Below, piece by piece: positions 1 through 12,100 of a stretch of DNA of 64,000 bases (the stretch's first letter is position 1; every line of letters starts with the position of its first letter). This DNA is from Nissolia schottii (taxonomy: Eukaryota; Streptophyta; Magnoliopsida; Fabales; Fabaceae), in the NCBI GenBank assembly GCA_003254905.1, contig QANU01094673.1, positions 432,558-496,557 of the forward strand, read 5' to 3'. The notes beneath the pieces are model-generated. The model did no database searches. It saw nothing but the letters and a program-made list of their open reading frames with translations, and was not told the origin of the DNA. A program made the translations under genes and the position numbers.

Positions 1-1129
1 TTCGCTGAGCCAGAAGACAGGCAAAAGGTAACAAACACTAATGCTTAAAATGTGTTACTTATACAACTTTGCCAGTTGCCCACTACTATTTTCTTATCCT
101 TTTGCAATCAGATAGTTAGTGTATCAAAGTCTGATATTTTTTATTCTCCTCTTCTCATCATATTGTTACTTAGTAATGTTCTGGTTGGGGACAAACTGAA
201 CTAGATAGGAAACTAGGAATCTTTCCTTCCAACCAAATTGGGAGAGAGTAAAAACAAGACCAAATCAGTTTGAACAAACACAACCATTCCCAAACGTCAC
301 GGCAATTCATTTTGTTGTTTTTGAACAATCCTTTGATCTACAACTAGAATGGTATAAGTTCCTTCCACTGGCAGGACCAGCTGGCTTCCGATTTTGATGC
401 ATGCTTCTTGAATCATCTCTCTCCCACAATAGAGACAAAATTAATAACGACTTTGTTTGATTTCTATTTTTCGTTTTCTATTTTTGATATTTTTTCTTTT
501 AAACTTTGTGAAGAAAATTGTAAAAATAAGGAATTACAATATGCTTGATTTCTATTTTCATATTGTTTACTATTTTTTTTTTAAATTTTGTGAGTAAGAC
601 ATTGAAAACATAAATCTTGTTTTATAGCTTTCATTATTTCCTTTGTAACATCTTGACAAATAAAAAATTGACTAAAAACAAGAAATGAATGTAAAAAATA
701 GGAACCTAAACCCTAAATAGTATGTTTGGTTTCTATTTTTATTTCTTGTTTTTATTCATGTTTTCCACCTATATTTGTCAGAAATTTACAAAAGAAATAG
801 TGAAAAAAAGGGAACAAAATTACCGTGTTTACATTGTTTCTTTTACAGCATTCTTAAAAACAACAAACAAACTGAAAACATCAAATGAAAACAAAAACCA
901 AACAACCCTTAATTTTTTTTTTTTTGGCATTATTTCGTTCACAAAATCTTAAAAAATAGAAAGTAAATTAAAAACAAAAACTCAAATCCTAAGTGTTGGA
1001 GGAATGAAAATTAATTAAGAAGTAGCTTCATGAAGGAACAAGAAAGCTGTAAACGTAAAAATAAGGTACTCTTTAATCAGTCTTGTACTATTTTTTAATT
1101 AGCATATTTCAGAATAAATAATTTTTTAA
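1..1129. other. AT-rich intergenic DNA, no gene seen
   Basis: This stretch is AT-rich and full of homopolymer runs. No reading frame has recognisable protein similarity, and I see no RNA gene or repeat with clear ends. The first bases could be the tail of an exon followed by a GT donor, but nothing upstream is available to test that. Confidence 0.6.
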
Positions 1130-3747
1130 ATAGAAGGCTTGAGTAATATGAAAGATATTATGAATTTGGACAATACCTATGTCCATTTCAAAATTCCAAG
1201 AAAAATATGATATATGTGTTCAATATACACAATGGCAGATATACAAAAATAAAATGGTGTATCAGAAAGGCGTAACCAAACCTTAAAGGATATGTTTAGG
1301 GCATGATAAATAATGTATCTTTATACTTATAATTGTGATTGTATAACTTTAAAAGCTGCCGTATATTTGTTGAATAAGGTTCCTAATAAAGTATTTCTAA
1401 AGACTTCTTTATAACTATGAACATATGGGAAATCCAGTTTAAGACACATGTATGTTTGGGAATTCCAAGTAGAAATAAGAGTGTAAATCAACAAGAAAAG
1501 AAATTGAATGTAAGAATAATCAATGAATATTTCATTGGTTGTCCATAAAAGTCTAAATGGTATATATTTTTATTGATCCTATTCATACTAACTGTTGAAA
1601 CTAAAGATACCCGATTCATTGAGAATGCTAAGACTCTAGTGGGAGTAAAACTTTATGAAATTTTATAAAATGTGAAGATTAAGGAAGTAAGAGTGCAAGT
1701 TCCTTGGACTTGTGCTCGTATTTCAAGACTTGTCGTTTCTCTTGTTGTTGAACCGCATAACAATCAAGAAGAGCAACAAATAATTGATCTCATAGTTAAC
1801 AATGAGTCAATAATAGAATAACCACATGAAGTAGTGTTAAGAAATGAAACCTACTATTTCGTATGATTATGTGGAGTATATACAAGATTCAAAAAGCAAT
1901 GTAAATATTATTTATGATCTAGTTTTAGTTTCACAAGTTGTGATAATATTGATAAATTGATGAGATGCTATAAAAGATGAGCTTAAATCTATGAAACGAA
2001 ATGGTTTATGAGACCTTGTAGAATTACTTGAAAGTTTCAAGAGAGATGACTATGAATGAGTCTTTAAGACGAAGCACAACTCTCATAGTAACCTAGAAAG
2101 TTACAAGGCCCATCTTGTTGCCATGGTTTTACTCAGAAAGGTGGCATTGAATATAAAGAAACAAGTTCTTTCAAAATTATTACAATACTTGTAGCTCATT
2201 ATGATCTAAAGTTGCATTAAATGGTTGTGGAAATAAATTTTCTAAATGGGAATTTAGAGGAATATATTTATATGGATCAACTTATGGGTTTTCTAATTAA
2301 GGGGAAAGAACACATGGTGTAAACTTACAAAATCAATATACAGACTCAAGCAAGCTTCTCTATAATGGTATCTTAAGTTCAGTGGTACTATTATGTCTTT
2401 TGAATTTAAGTTAACACTGTCAATCAGTGTATGTATCTAAAGATTAGTGGGAGTAAGTTTATGTTTGGTTCCGTATGTTGATGATATCTTTCTTGCAACT
2501 AATGGTTTTAGTCAATTAATTGAGACTAGGAATTTTCTCTCTAATAAAGGATATAGATGAGTCAATTTATGTGATTGGAATAAAAATATTATGGGATAGA
2601 TCACAATGATTATGCTTATCTCGAAAAACACATATCAATAAAGTTTTAGAATGATTTATAATTAAAAAAGCCCAGCACAAACTGTTCCAATTTGAAATGA
2701 GACAATTTTAGTCTCATGCAATATCAGAAGAATTATTTCAAACGTAAATAGATGGAAAGAATTATGTATGCATCTGTTGTTGAAAGAAATTAGAGTAGCC
2801 CAGGATCAGATTACCGAAATGTTGCAAATAAAATATTAAAGTATTTGCAAAGGATGAAGTGTCACATGCTTACTTATAGAAGTTTTAATCACCTTAAGGT
2901 GATTGGATATTTGGATTTAGATTCTACCAGTTGTATAGATACAAGAAAGTTAATTTTTAGTTATTTGTATCTTAAAGTCAGTGGAACAATATGTAGAAAA
3001 AAATTGGAAGCAATCAGTAATTGTTGTTTTCACAATGAAATTCGAATTAATGGCATGCTTTGAGGCCCTAATTCATATTAAGTGTTGTGGAATTTTATTT
3101 CAGGGCTGGGAATTGTCAACTATATGGTCAAGCCGCTGGAAACTTATTATGATAATTCTTCAACAATCTTCTTTACTAAACACGACAAGTATTCTAAAGG
3201 TGCTAAAAATATGAAATTGAAATAATTTGTCGTTAAAGAAGAAGTTCAGAAACATTAAGTGTCAATAAAGTACATTAACACTGACCTTATGATTGCCAAT
3301 CTATTAACAAAAAGGTTACCGCACAAAATATTTAGTGCACATGTTGAAAGTTTGAGTGTTGTTGCCAAAGTATTACTGTTTACTATGATGATGTTTGTGT
3401 TTTATGTACTTTGACACTTTGAGTTCATGAATGAACATGTTTCTATATTACATATTTCTGAGTTTGTATACATGACAATATCTGAATGAAGAGAATAGGT
3501 TTTGTCTTTGATAAAAACATTAAAGTTGGACCTTACTCTTTATTATGTGTCTTAAGAAAGAAAGTTGATGTTGTAGTACATGGAAGGGATTGTGTCGGTA
3601 AAGGATGACATGCAACCACCATGACTTGCATTAATTTTTTACTTAGTCATGATATTATAGCATAGCCATGATAACGAGGATTTAACGCAAAGGTATTATT
3701 ATATGGAACTACGAAGGTATTGTTGTTATATGGAACAAGTAAGAGAA
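1130..3747 (+). pseudogene. Degenerate Ty1/copia pol (integrase C-terminal part, RT, RNase H)
   Basis: Conceptual translation in shifting frames follows the copia polyprotein at 39.6-41.8 kb of this window in the same order. The end of the integrase core (about 1180-1300) is followed by the segment after it (1350-1400), RT (from about 2130, with a recognisable VAHYDL stretch near 2190 and a decayed YVDD region near 2475) and RNase H (about 2850-3330). Many stops and frameshifts occur, and the longest open stretch is only about 75 codons. Gag, protease and the 5' LTR are not recognisable. This is a much older relative of the copia at 36.3-42.7 kb and cannot be functional. Confidence 0.8.
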
Positions 3748-4140
3748 TGTAAGAATAATGTCTCATATAATTGTGTCTCATATAATATATAATTTAATAA
3801 TCATAGGAATGTTAAATCTTTTGGCTATTTTATTGAAGAGACATCATTAATTATGAATAATCATATATGTAAAGACATAACTATATGAATAATAGACATG
3901 AGAATTGAGATGGGTATGATGGAAACACCATTTTATGTATATATACAAAAAGGAGGTGGTCCTTTCTCAACCAAGCATTTTAGAGTTCAATATCTCCATC
4001 AATATTGTGTTATTAAGAAAGTGGTCAAGAGAGAAAAATCACCATCTTCTATGTTCTACTTGCTCAAGAATTGACTTCTTCATTAAAGTTATGGAGCATT
4101 GATTGATCTTCAAATAAGATAATAATGTCTTTCCATAACG
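3748..4140 (+). mobile_element. 3' LTR remnant of the degenerate copia
   Basis: A purine-rich stretch (about 3735-3747, like the AAGTAGGAGAT stretch at 42220-42230) is followed by TGTAAGAATAATGTC, the expected polypurine tract and LTR start. The next roughly 390 bp resemble the 3' LTR at 42231-42672 in layout and short matches. The right edge is uncertain, and no target duplication was found. Confidence 0.5.
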
Positions 4141-4203
4141 AACGATACTCTCTTAATCTAATTTATATAAAAGAGCATGAAATTCTAGATCCTAATATAT
4201 AAN

Positions 4204-4246
<43 letters not shown>
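4204..4246. repeat. (TA)n microsatellite beside a single-N gap
   Basis: An uninterrupted TA dinucleotide run of about 43 bp starts directly after the N at 4203. The true length is probably unresolved in the assembly. Confidence 0.9.
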
Positions 4247-4249
<3 letters not shown>

Positions 4250-4610
4250 AATCAATTTCTCAAGAGATCAAGTGCTTCTTTTTTTCTTTCTTCAATATTT
4301 TCAGTATTTAGAATGTAACTTTTTTTGAAATTTTTGTTTTAGAAGTTGGGGTTTTTCATATTGTTAAGATAAAGTGCTTTAGACTAGTAATTTATCAAAA
4401 TTTATTTTTAATATGAATTTTAAGATAACTATCATAAGAGTCAAACAAATATAGTGCCGTAATAGTATATTATTGCTTGATTATATATATATAAAAAAAA
4501 TATTTACAATACATTACATTAAATTCACAGTGTTGTTAGGGGTACAATCCAAATGTTGTTACTATACTGTCAACTCATGGCATATATATGGTATAAACAG
4601 TGACATTGAG
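4247..4610. other. AT-rich DNA, nothing recognised
   Basis: No ORF with recognisable similarity, no RNA gene and no bounded repeat is visible. Confidence 0.5.
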
Positions 4611-5005
4611 TGCACAAACTTTTGCATATACATACACAAATATTTTTAAATACAGAACCAAATCAAATTAGATCTGTGGCATATTAAATAGCAAAAAGTA
4701 ACTGTCGTACTCTCTCTCCATCTCCCCACACACATCTAAGCATGTGTACTCACTCTCTACCAGACACAAACAATTTAAAGCAGATGCACAAACTTTTGAA
4801 CTAACATGCACAAATTTTTGGACGACCAGAAACAAAAAAAATATAACAAAAACATAAACGAAAACAAAGACGAAGAAGAAAACTTTTGTGCTCATATGCA
4901 CAAACTTTTGAATAATAATGCACAAATTTTTCTATAAACATAGACAAACTTTAGAACAATTAGACATGCACAAACTTTTGAATAAACATACACAAACTTT
5001 TGAAA
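4611..5005. repeat. Degenerate interspersed repeat of an ATGCACAAACTTTTGAA motif
   Basis: The motif (A/T)GCACAAA(C/T)TTTTG and close variants recur at about 4613, 4641, 4787, 4809, 4899, 4920, 4968 and 4990. They often come in pairs 20-30 bp apart. The minus-strand ORF across this region is a by-product of the repeat. Confidence 0.6.
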
Positions 5006-6357
5006 AATGAAAAACAACAAATATCATGGACACGGAAATGAAAACTCTAGAATTCATAAAGAATAAGATGGAAACGAAAAAAGATGAAGGGGGATTGGGG
5101 GAAGAAGAGAGAAAAAAATAAGAATAAGCACATACTAGCTAGGGAGAGTGAGTTATACAACAGTTGACAAATTTTAAGTTCTACTCATAACATTTCTCTT
5201 AAATTCATATATACGTGTGTACACACATAATTGTATTTAATATCTTAAATTTCAAAACTTTATTGTATCAATATCAAATTGTATGTCAAATTATATCATT
5301 ATTGTATTTTATATTAATAATAGGCGAAATTGTTTCAAATAATGTGTTAAGGCCGAAAAACACGTTCCAAATGATTGATGTCATTCTCTATTATTCATGA
5401 CTTGGGAACAACTGGATGCAGTGACCCTAAACCATAACACACATGGTTGTTGGATTGAGTAGCAAGCTTATTAATTGGGTCAATTACGTGCCCTCCAGAA
5501 TCTAGAGGGATCCATATTTATTCTATAAATAATACAAAATAAAGAGCTTATAGCATGTTACTGCCATCTTGTTCATGCTCAAAACTAGAAAGTCTACGAG
5601 CAAGGTGCTTTCAGTGTTCCACATATATGTAAATGTGCTCAAAACTAGATCCTTAATCCCTATATGTCAGGAGGCAGAGGCAGTCCCAAGGTGGGCAGTG
5701 CCCCGGCGGCAGAGGTGGTGCACAATGGTGGGCACTGGGTAATGAGGGGGTGGAGGGAGGGTTGTGAGAGGAAGAGGTAGTGTTGATGGGGCAGTGATGA
5801 GAAGAAGAGGAAGGGTTGGCGTTGGTAGACAGTCTCTTCTCTAGTCTACAAATGTTGAAATGAAAGGAGAGAGTGGGAGTGAGGGAATTGGGTTCGAGCA
5901 TGGGTGGGAAGGTGGGTAAGGTAAGGGTATGACTTATGAGCATTTAATTAATATTTTTTTAAAACTAAAATTATATATATAGATATATATAGATATACAC
6001 GAGCAGTCAGGTCAGTTCGATTTTAGAATTTTGGAACACAATACCTGAACTTAGGTAAACTTAGGTCAATCGATTTTCACCCAATAAATCTGAGTACCCG
6101 ACCCAATCCAACACAAAAGTTTTTGGGTTGGTTTTGATTGTCAGGTTCATGGCTATAATACATTTGACACTTAAGTAATTATCTTTGGGATTAATTGGTT
6201 ATATTTTAAATTTTAAATTATTCAAACATTTTATTTATTTGAATGTGAATTGTTGAAAATAGATTACATAATGATAAGTATGGGTAAGAAATAACTCAAC
6301 AGGACAAAGACAACAATTGTTCAATTTTGGTACAAAATTTCTTCCAAAAATCATTAT
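5006..6357. other. Intergenic DNA with a GC/purine-rich block, no supported gene
   Basis: Mostly AT-rich. A G/A-rich block at about 5655-5935 opens a 96-codon minus-strand ORF made largely of Pro, Ser, Thr and His. It has the look of biased composition rather than a protein, and no domain is recognisable. Confidence 0.5.
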
Positions 6358-6630
6358 TGTTAAGATATTTTTCTGCCTTAAATGGTTAAGATATTTACAT
6401 ATCTTATTTTAAATTGATTTAGTTTAATTTAAATTGATTCTGTTATTATTTTATGATTATACTTCTAGCCTATATATAGACACTGTTCATTGTACATTTG
6501 GGGAACACAACCAACAATAATATTATTATCAACTTTCTCTATTATCTCTCTTGTTGTCTTCCCTGTGCCCTTATTCATGTTTATCCACGATGCTTAACAT
6601 GGTATTCCTGTTTACCCACGATGCTTAACA
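6358..6630 (+). repeat. 5' LTR of the small copia-type element
   Basis: It starts TGTTAAG after ATTAT. Its last part contains two tandem copies of a module ending CACGATGCTTAACATGGTATT (6580-6606 and 6611-6637), so the LTR end and the start of the primer binding site are duplicated. The original end may be 6599. Confidence 0.65.
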
Positions 6631-6868
6631 TGGTATTAGAGTCATGGTTCCCACCTTGAATCCTATTTTCGCTACCTCAAAGCTCTTAGGTTCTTCGTTC
6701 CCTACTTTCCATTCTCCAAAAAAATCGTCTTTACTGCCATATTCTCTTAAATCTCTAACTTACTGACCTATGTTTCAGACATCACTACAAAAATTTCACT
6801 GTTATCCAGATCTCCACGCGCTTCCACACGCGACCTAATGTTACCACACGTGCAACACAAACATTTCC

Positions 6869-7037
6869 TACCTTAACTGGTTCCGCCTAGCACATTGCCT
6901 TAGTTGGCTCTGCCCTGTTTGCCTCCGTTGGTTCCACCCAACCTATTTGCCTCCAATGGTTTTGCCTAGATTGTTTGCCCTTTTTGGCCTTACCTAGCCG
7001 CATATCGTTTGCCTCCACTGGTTCCACCTAGCGACAG
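6869..7037 (+). repeat. Minisatellite of about 28 bp, six units, inside the small LTR element
   Basis: Units read GCCTCC(A/G)(T/A)TGGTTCCACCTA and variants at about 6869, 6897, 6921, 6949, 6977 and 7011. They diverge from one another. The array fills the space where gag-pol would be. Confidence 0.6.
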
Positions 7038-7145
7038 ATTGCTCAAGCATCTACTAGTTCTTCCACAAAGGCCTCTACTGCTTCTACACTTTAGTTTCCA
7101 AACTCAAGTTGGTTACTTCAACACCCACTTGAGTTTGAGGGGGGA

Positions 7146-7304
7146 TGTTATGATATTTTCCTATCTTAACAGTTGAGATATTTCCATATCTTATTTTCGA
7201 TTGATTTAGTTTAATTTAAATTGATTATGTTATTATTTTATGATTGTACTTCTAGCTTATATATAGAGACTACTCATTGTACATTCGGGGAACACACTCC
7301 AACA
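7146..7304 (+). repeat. 3' LTR of the small copia-type element, truncated
   Basis: It matches 6358-6510 and stops at CCAACA. The following sequence (GGGGTGGCCG) has no counterpart in the left LTR. Confidence 0.65.
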
Positions 7305-7666
7305 GGGGTGGCCGAAGAAATATTGATTGTGAATTGGAGATTTGGCATCTCAGGGAATTCCACACCATCTCCCTTTTTCCTACACTTTTGCACTCCTACA
7401 CCAACAAATCCAACATTTTCAGATCTGAAAGGAAAAAAAACATATCTAAACAACTTCTTCCTGCATGCCGCCAAAGAACACTTTGTTGTCTACAAGGTGT
7501 TGATCCATGTCGTACATATCTTCGTCTCTTGAGAGCGGGTTCTGGGGTTCACTACTCAAGAGTGAAGGAAGAGAAATGGGAGGAACAAGGGAATGAACAA
7601 GTGAACAGAGAATTGGGTTCTACGCGGGAATGGGGAGGGGAAAGTAATGATGGTGGCGATCATGTT
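7305..7666. other. Unassigned sequence between two retroelements
   Basis: Overlapping ORFs on both strands of 66-130 codons occur here, but none has recognisable similarity and all run into the repeat edges. A purine-rich stretch occupies 7560-7660. Confidence 0.4.
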
Positions 7667-7829
7667 TAATAGAGATTTGAGAAATTGAATTGATTAACTT
7701 GAGCTTGATAACACAAGCTTGGGTATATATACAGCAGATTTGGCTTGCAATGCAAGCAAGCTATGTGTGCTACACATGTTAAATACACTAACAAACTAAC
7801 AGCTTGGTAACTAATTAACTAACTTAACA
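7667..7829 (-). repeat. 3' LTR (minus strand) of the young copia
   Basis: 163 bp, nearly identical to 12838-13000. A second copy of the LTR-start motif (TTAAGTC / GTTAAGTT) occurs at 7830-7854, between the LTR and the polypurine tract. Confidence 0.9.
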
Positions 7830-7848
7830 GACTTAACAAAAGTCTCTG

Positions 7849-9174
7849 TTAAGTTCCCCTATTACCCCCCTCAAACGTGGCATGTGGTGGAGCAAAGACA
7901 TTCTTCATGCCAAGTTTGGAATGAATGGATTGAAACACTGCAGGAGGCAAGGGCTTGGTGAACAGATCTGCTATCTGCAACTTTGAGGCTATAGGCAGCA
8001 ACCTTAAGAACCCACTTTGCACCTTTTCGCGGACCAAATGACAATCCAACTCGATATGCTTGGTGCGTTCATGGAAAGTTGGGTTGTGAGCGATCTGCAT
8101 AGCAGATTGATTGTCACAGAAGACCATGTTGTGGTTGCTAGGAGTGATGGCAAAATCTTGTAACAAGTAGGAAACCCACTGTAGCTCGCATGAGACCGAG
8201 GCTAGAGCGCGATACTCAGCTTCGCATGATGATCTTGAGACTATGGATTGCTTCTTGGATCGCCAGCTCAGTAACGAATCTCCTAGAAACACACAAAGAC
8301 CAGTAGTTGAGCGGCGAGTGCCAGGGCATCCAGCCCAATCAGCATCGCAGAATGCCTTCAGTTGCAGGGATGAGGAGCTGGGGAAAAACAAACCCAATCC
8401 TGGGCAGGATTTGATGAAGCGTAGCACCCTATTTGCAGCAGAGTGGTGAACATCTGTCGGATTGGGCATGAATTGAGCAAGATGGTTAACAGAAAAGGCC
8501 AAGTCTGGTCTAGTCGTGGTCAGGTAAATGAGTCTGCCTATGAGCCTGCGATAAGGTGCAGGATCCGCAAGGGGTGTGCCTTTTTCCTTTGAAAGGCGTT
8601 GAGCAACCATGGGAGTTGTGAGAGGCTTGCAACCAATCATGCCAGCATCGGAAAGAATTTCCAGTGCATATTTTCTCTGTGACACTACAATTCCTTGTGT
8701 GGACCGAGCAACCTCAAGCCCAAGGAAAAATTTTAAATCACCCAAATCCTTGATACGGAATTGATCATCCAAAAAATGCTTGATGGACTGGATGTCAGCC
8801 ATGGAGTCCCCTGCTAGAATAATATCGTCAACATAGACTAACAGACGAGCTAGAGAATGATCAGATTGTGATTGGCTGAAACCAAGAGATAGGAGAGCGC
8901 TAGAGAGCTTGGAAAACCATTGGCGGCTGGCCTGTTTTAGACCATACAAGGATTTGAGAAGCAGGCACGCCTGATTTGGTTTAGAACAATGGAACCCTTG
9001 TGGAAGTTTCATATAGACCTCTTCATGCAACTCACCATGGAGAAAAGCATTGTTAACATCTAGCTGTTGGAGATGCCATCCCTTAATAGCAGCTAAAGCC
9101 AATAGCAACCGAACTGTAGTCATTTTAGCCACGGGGCTAAAAGTGTCCATGTAATCAATGCCTTGTGTTTGGGT
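7849..9174 (-). CDS. Copia pol, C-terminal part: reverse transcriptase and RNase H
   Basis: Open from just after the TAA at 9175-9177 to the stop at 7849, about 441 codons in the same frame as the upstream gag-pol ORF; the first Met is at 9150. RT copies element RNA into cDNA and RNase H removes the RNA strand, inside virus-like particles. Recognisable features are the start of RT (TFSPVAK), LDVNNAFLHG, GLKQASRQW, the catalytic YVDD box and the RNase H C-terminal block (CDNQSAMQIA and ERTKHIELDCH). Compared with usual copia RT, roughly a dozen residues seem to be missing just before YVDD (SDHSLA runs straight into RLLVYVDD). It ends 20 bp short of the 3' LTR. Because of the stop, this half would be made only by readthrough. 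Confidence 0.9.
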   Translation of the reverse strand, partial: TQTQGIDYMDTFSPVAKMTTVRLLLALAAIKGWHLQQLDVNNAFLHGELHEEVYMKLPQGFHCSKPNQACLLLKSLYGLKQASRQWFSKLSSALLSLGFSQSQSDHSLARLLVYVDDIILAGDSMADIQSIKHFLDDQFRIKDLGDLKFFLGLEVARSTQGIVVSQRKYALEILSDAGMIGCKPLTTPMVAQRLSKEKGTPLADPAPYRRLIGRLIYLTTTRPDLAFSVNHLAQFMPNPTDVHHSAANRVLRFIKSCPGLGLFFPSSSSLQLKAFCDADWAGCPGTRRSTTGLCVFLGDSLLSWRSKKQSIVSRSSCEAEYRALASVSCELQWVSYLLQDFAITPSNHNMVFCDNQSAMQIAHNPTFHERTKHIELDCHLVREKVQSGFLRLLPIASKLQIADLFTKPLPPAVFQSIHSKLGMKNVFAPPHATFEGGNRGT

Positions 9175-12100
9175 TTAACCCTTTGCAACCAGCCGTGCTT
9201 TATACCATTCTATAGAACCATCTGCCTTGAGTTTTATCTTATAGACCCATTTGCACCCAATTGGAGTTTTGCCTTGAGGTAAATCAACCAATTTCCATGT
9301 GGAATTCTGCTCCAAAGTTGTGATTTCAGCATCCATGGCCTCCCTCCAACACTGGTGTTTAACAGCCTCACTGTATCTGGTTGGCTCAACCTGTGTGCTA
9401 ATGGTGAGGGCATAAGACTTGTGAGTGGTGGATAGGTTGGCATATGACAGAACTGAGTGTAATGGGTGACTTGTAGAATAAGCAGTGGCAGGGCCAAAAG
9501 GGGCTGTCTTGGCTAAATTGCAGTGGTAATCCTGCAGGTAAGAAGGAGGATTTGTGGCTCTTGTAGATTTTCTGAGGGGGCCAGTAGGTGCTGGGGGTGC
9601 AACAGGCATTGGAACACAGGCTGCAGGTGTGGCACCATTGGGATGCTGTGGAGGTTGGGGCAAATCAATGTCAGTGGTGACAATAGGAAGATCTGCAGGG
9701 AAAACATGATCCTGGGAGGAAACACTTGAGGAGCCAAGATTAGCATGGTAAGGAAAAAAATGCTCATAAAAATAAACATTTCTGCAAACAAAAAGTTCGC
9801 TTGAGTGGAGGTCATAGAGCTGAAAACCTTTTACACCATATTTGTAGCCTAGAAATAAACATTTTCTAGCTCTCGGGTCCAGTTTTGATCTATTTCTGTG
9901 CAAAGAGTTGGCAAAAGCCAGGCAGCCAAAAACCTTTAAGAAACTCAAATCAGGTAGCCTATTATGCAGAATGCTAAAGGGAGATGTGTTAGAGGAACCT
10001 TTGCTCGGAATTCTATTGATGAGGAAACAAGCATGAGCAGCTGCAAAGGACCAAAAAGCAGGTGGCAGATTGCTTTGAAAAAGGAGGGCCCGAGTCACAT
10101 TCAATAGATGCTGGTGTTTCCTTTCTACAATGGCATTTTGTTGGGGAGTCTCCACACAACTCAGCTGGTGAATGATGCCTTTTGCTGCATAATATTCCTT
10201 GAGACTGAACTCGGGTCCATTATCTGATCTGATGACCTTGACACATCTGTCAAATTGAGTCTGAATTTGAATGACAAAGTTCCTCAATGCATGGGATGCT
10301 TCAGCCTTAGTCTTGAGTAGATATAACCAAGTGTGTCTACTATGGTCATCTACAATGGTTAGAAAATATCTATGCCCTTGAATTGAAGGAATGGGAACAG
10401 GGCCCCATATATCAGTATGCAGGAGATCAAAAACAGCATTTGCAACAAAAGAACTAGCAGTAAATGGAATTGCCTTTTGTTTAGAAAAATGACATATATC
10501 ACACGGTTTTGTAGATTTACATGGAGGCACAAAACTGTATACATCATGAATGAGAGTCATTTTGTCTGAGCCTAAGTGGCCTAATCTATAATGCCATAGA
10601 TCAAATTTTGTCTCACAAATTGAATTGATAGCACTTGAAGGCTGCTTATTGGAAAAACAAGGTAAAGGGCTATCTAAAACATATAGGCCATCCTTGGCTT
10701 TAGCAATTCCAATCAGGCTGGAGTTGTTGATATCCTGAATCAGACACTGTTCAGAAGAGATAGTAAGTTTGCAGTGCAATTCATTGCATAATTTTGTAAT
10801 GGCAATGAGATTGTACTGAAAATTAGGCAAATACAGCACATTTGACAGATAATGAGAGGAGGGAAAAGGAATAACTCCAGCATATTGTGAGTATAACACT
10901 GCACCATTGGGAAGATTAATTGCAATGGGAGGAGACAGCTCCTGGTATGTCTGAAAATAAGAGAGGGAAGAGCATATATGATGAGATGCACCTGAGTCCA
11001 GTAGCCAAACATTACCTGAAGTGGGGATCAGACACTGTTCAGAAGAGATAGTAAGTTTGCAGTGTAATTCATTGCACAATTTTGTAATGGCAATGAGATT
11101 GTACTGAAAATTAGGCAAATACAGCACATTTGACAGATAATGAGAGGAGGGAAAAGGAATAACTCCAGCATATTGTGAGTATAACACTGCACCATTGGGA
11201 AGATTAATTGCAATGGGAGGAGACAGCTCCTGGTATGTCTGAAAATAAGAGAGGGAAGAGCATATATGATGAGATGCACCTGAGTCCAGTAGCCAAACAT
11301 TACCTGAAGTGGGGATCAGACACTGTTCAGAAGAGATAGTAAGTTTGCAGTGTAATTCATTGCACAATTTTGTAATGGCAATGAGATTGTACTGAAAATT
11401 AGGCAAATACAGCACATTTGACAGATAATGAGAGGAGGGAAAAGGAATAACTCCAGCATATTGTGAGTATAACACTGCACCATTGGGAAGATTAATTGCA
11501 ATGGGAGGAGACAGCTCCTGGTATGTCTGAAAATAAGAGAGGGAAGAGCATATATGATGAGATGCACCTGAGTCCAGTAGCCAAACATTACCTGAAGTGG
11601 GGGATGAGCCAGAACTGAGGGCATGTGCCATGTTGGCTTGGACCTGGTTCTGATTAGGTTTCTGAATTAAGGCAAGGATGCTTTGATATTGGGCTGCCGT
11701 GAAATTAAAACCACCAGTAGAAGGTTGCAAAGCAGAATTGTCACCAGAATCATCAGCAACAGTGACATTGGCAGTAGCTCTCCTTGGTTTATACCCTGGA
11801 GGGTAGCCATGTTTCTTGTGGCACTCATCGACCGTGTGGCCACGGTAGCCGCAGAAGGAGCATTTCTTCCCACCTGGTCTACCCTTCCCTTGATCAAGAT
11901 TCGGTTTCTTGGAGGGATCAGGCACAACAGGCTTAGGAGCAGCATAATTCAGGCTTATTTTTGCAAAATTCGCCTCATATGACAATTGGCGTTCATGTTG
12001 GAGAACCAAAGCAAATATGCGATTGAGCGGGGGAAGAGTATCCATTAACAGAACCTGGGAGCGAACAGGGTTGAATGGCTCATTGAGGCCCTTGAGAAAC

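Larger units (their letters stand above)
6358..7304 (+). mobile_element. Non-autonomous copia-type LTR element (TRIM/LARD-like)
   Basis: Two direct repeats, 6358-6630 and 7146-7304, begin TGTTAAGATATTT and TGTTATGATATTT and stay alignable through a TATATATAGA motif and the GTACATT(T/C)GGGGAACACA stretch. The left repeat is followed by TGGTATTAGAG, a copia-type primer binding site. The right one is preceded by a polypurine tract (TTGAGGGGGGATG) at about 7130-7145. The internal region of roughly 515 bp has no gag or pol and consists mainly of a minisatellite. The right LTR is truncated after about 159 bp. It must have been mobilised by another element's proteins, if at all. Confidence 0.7.

Noticed and set aside
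1..35. Possible exon end followed by a GT donor at the window start
   Set aside because: Only about nine codons are visible, with no upstream context and no recognisable protein; it cannot be supported.
5653..5943. 96-codon minus-strand ORF
   Set aside because: Composition is Pro/Ser/Thr/His-rich from a purine-rich repeat block; there is no domain and no neighbouring gene signals.
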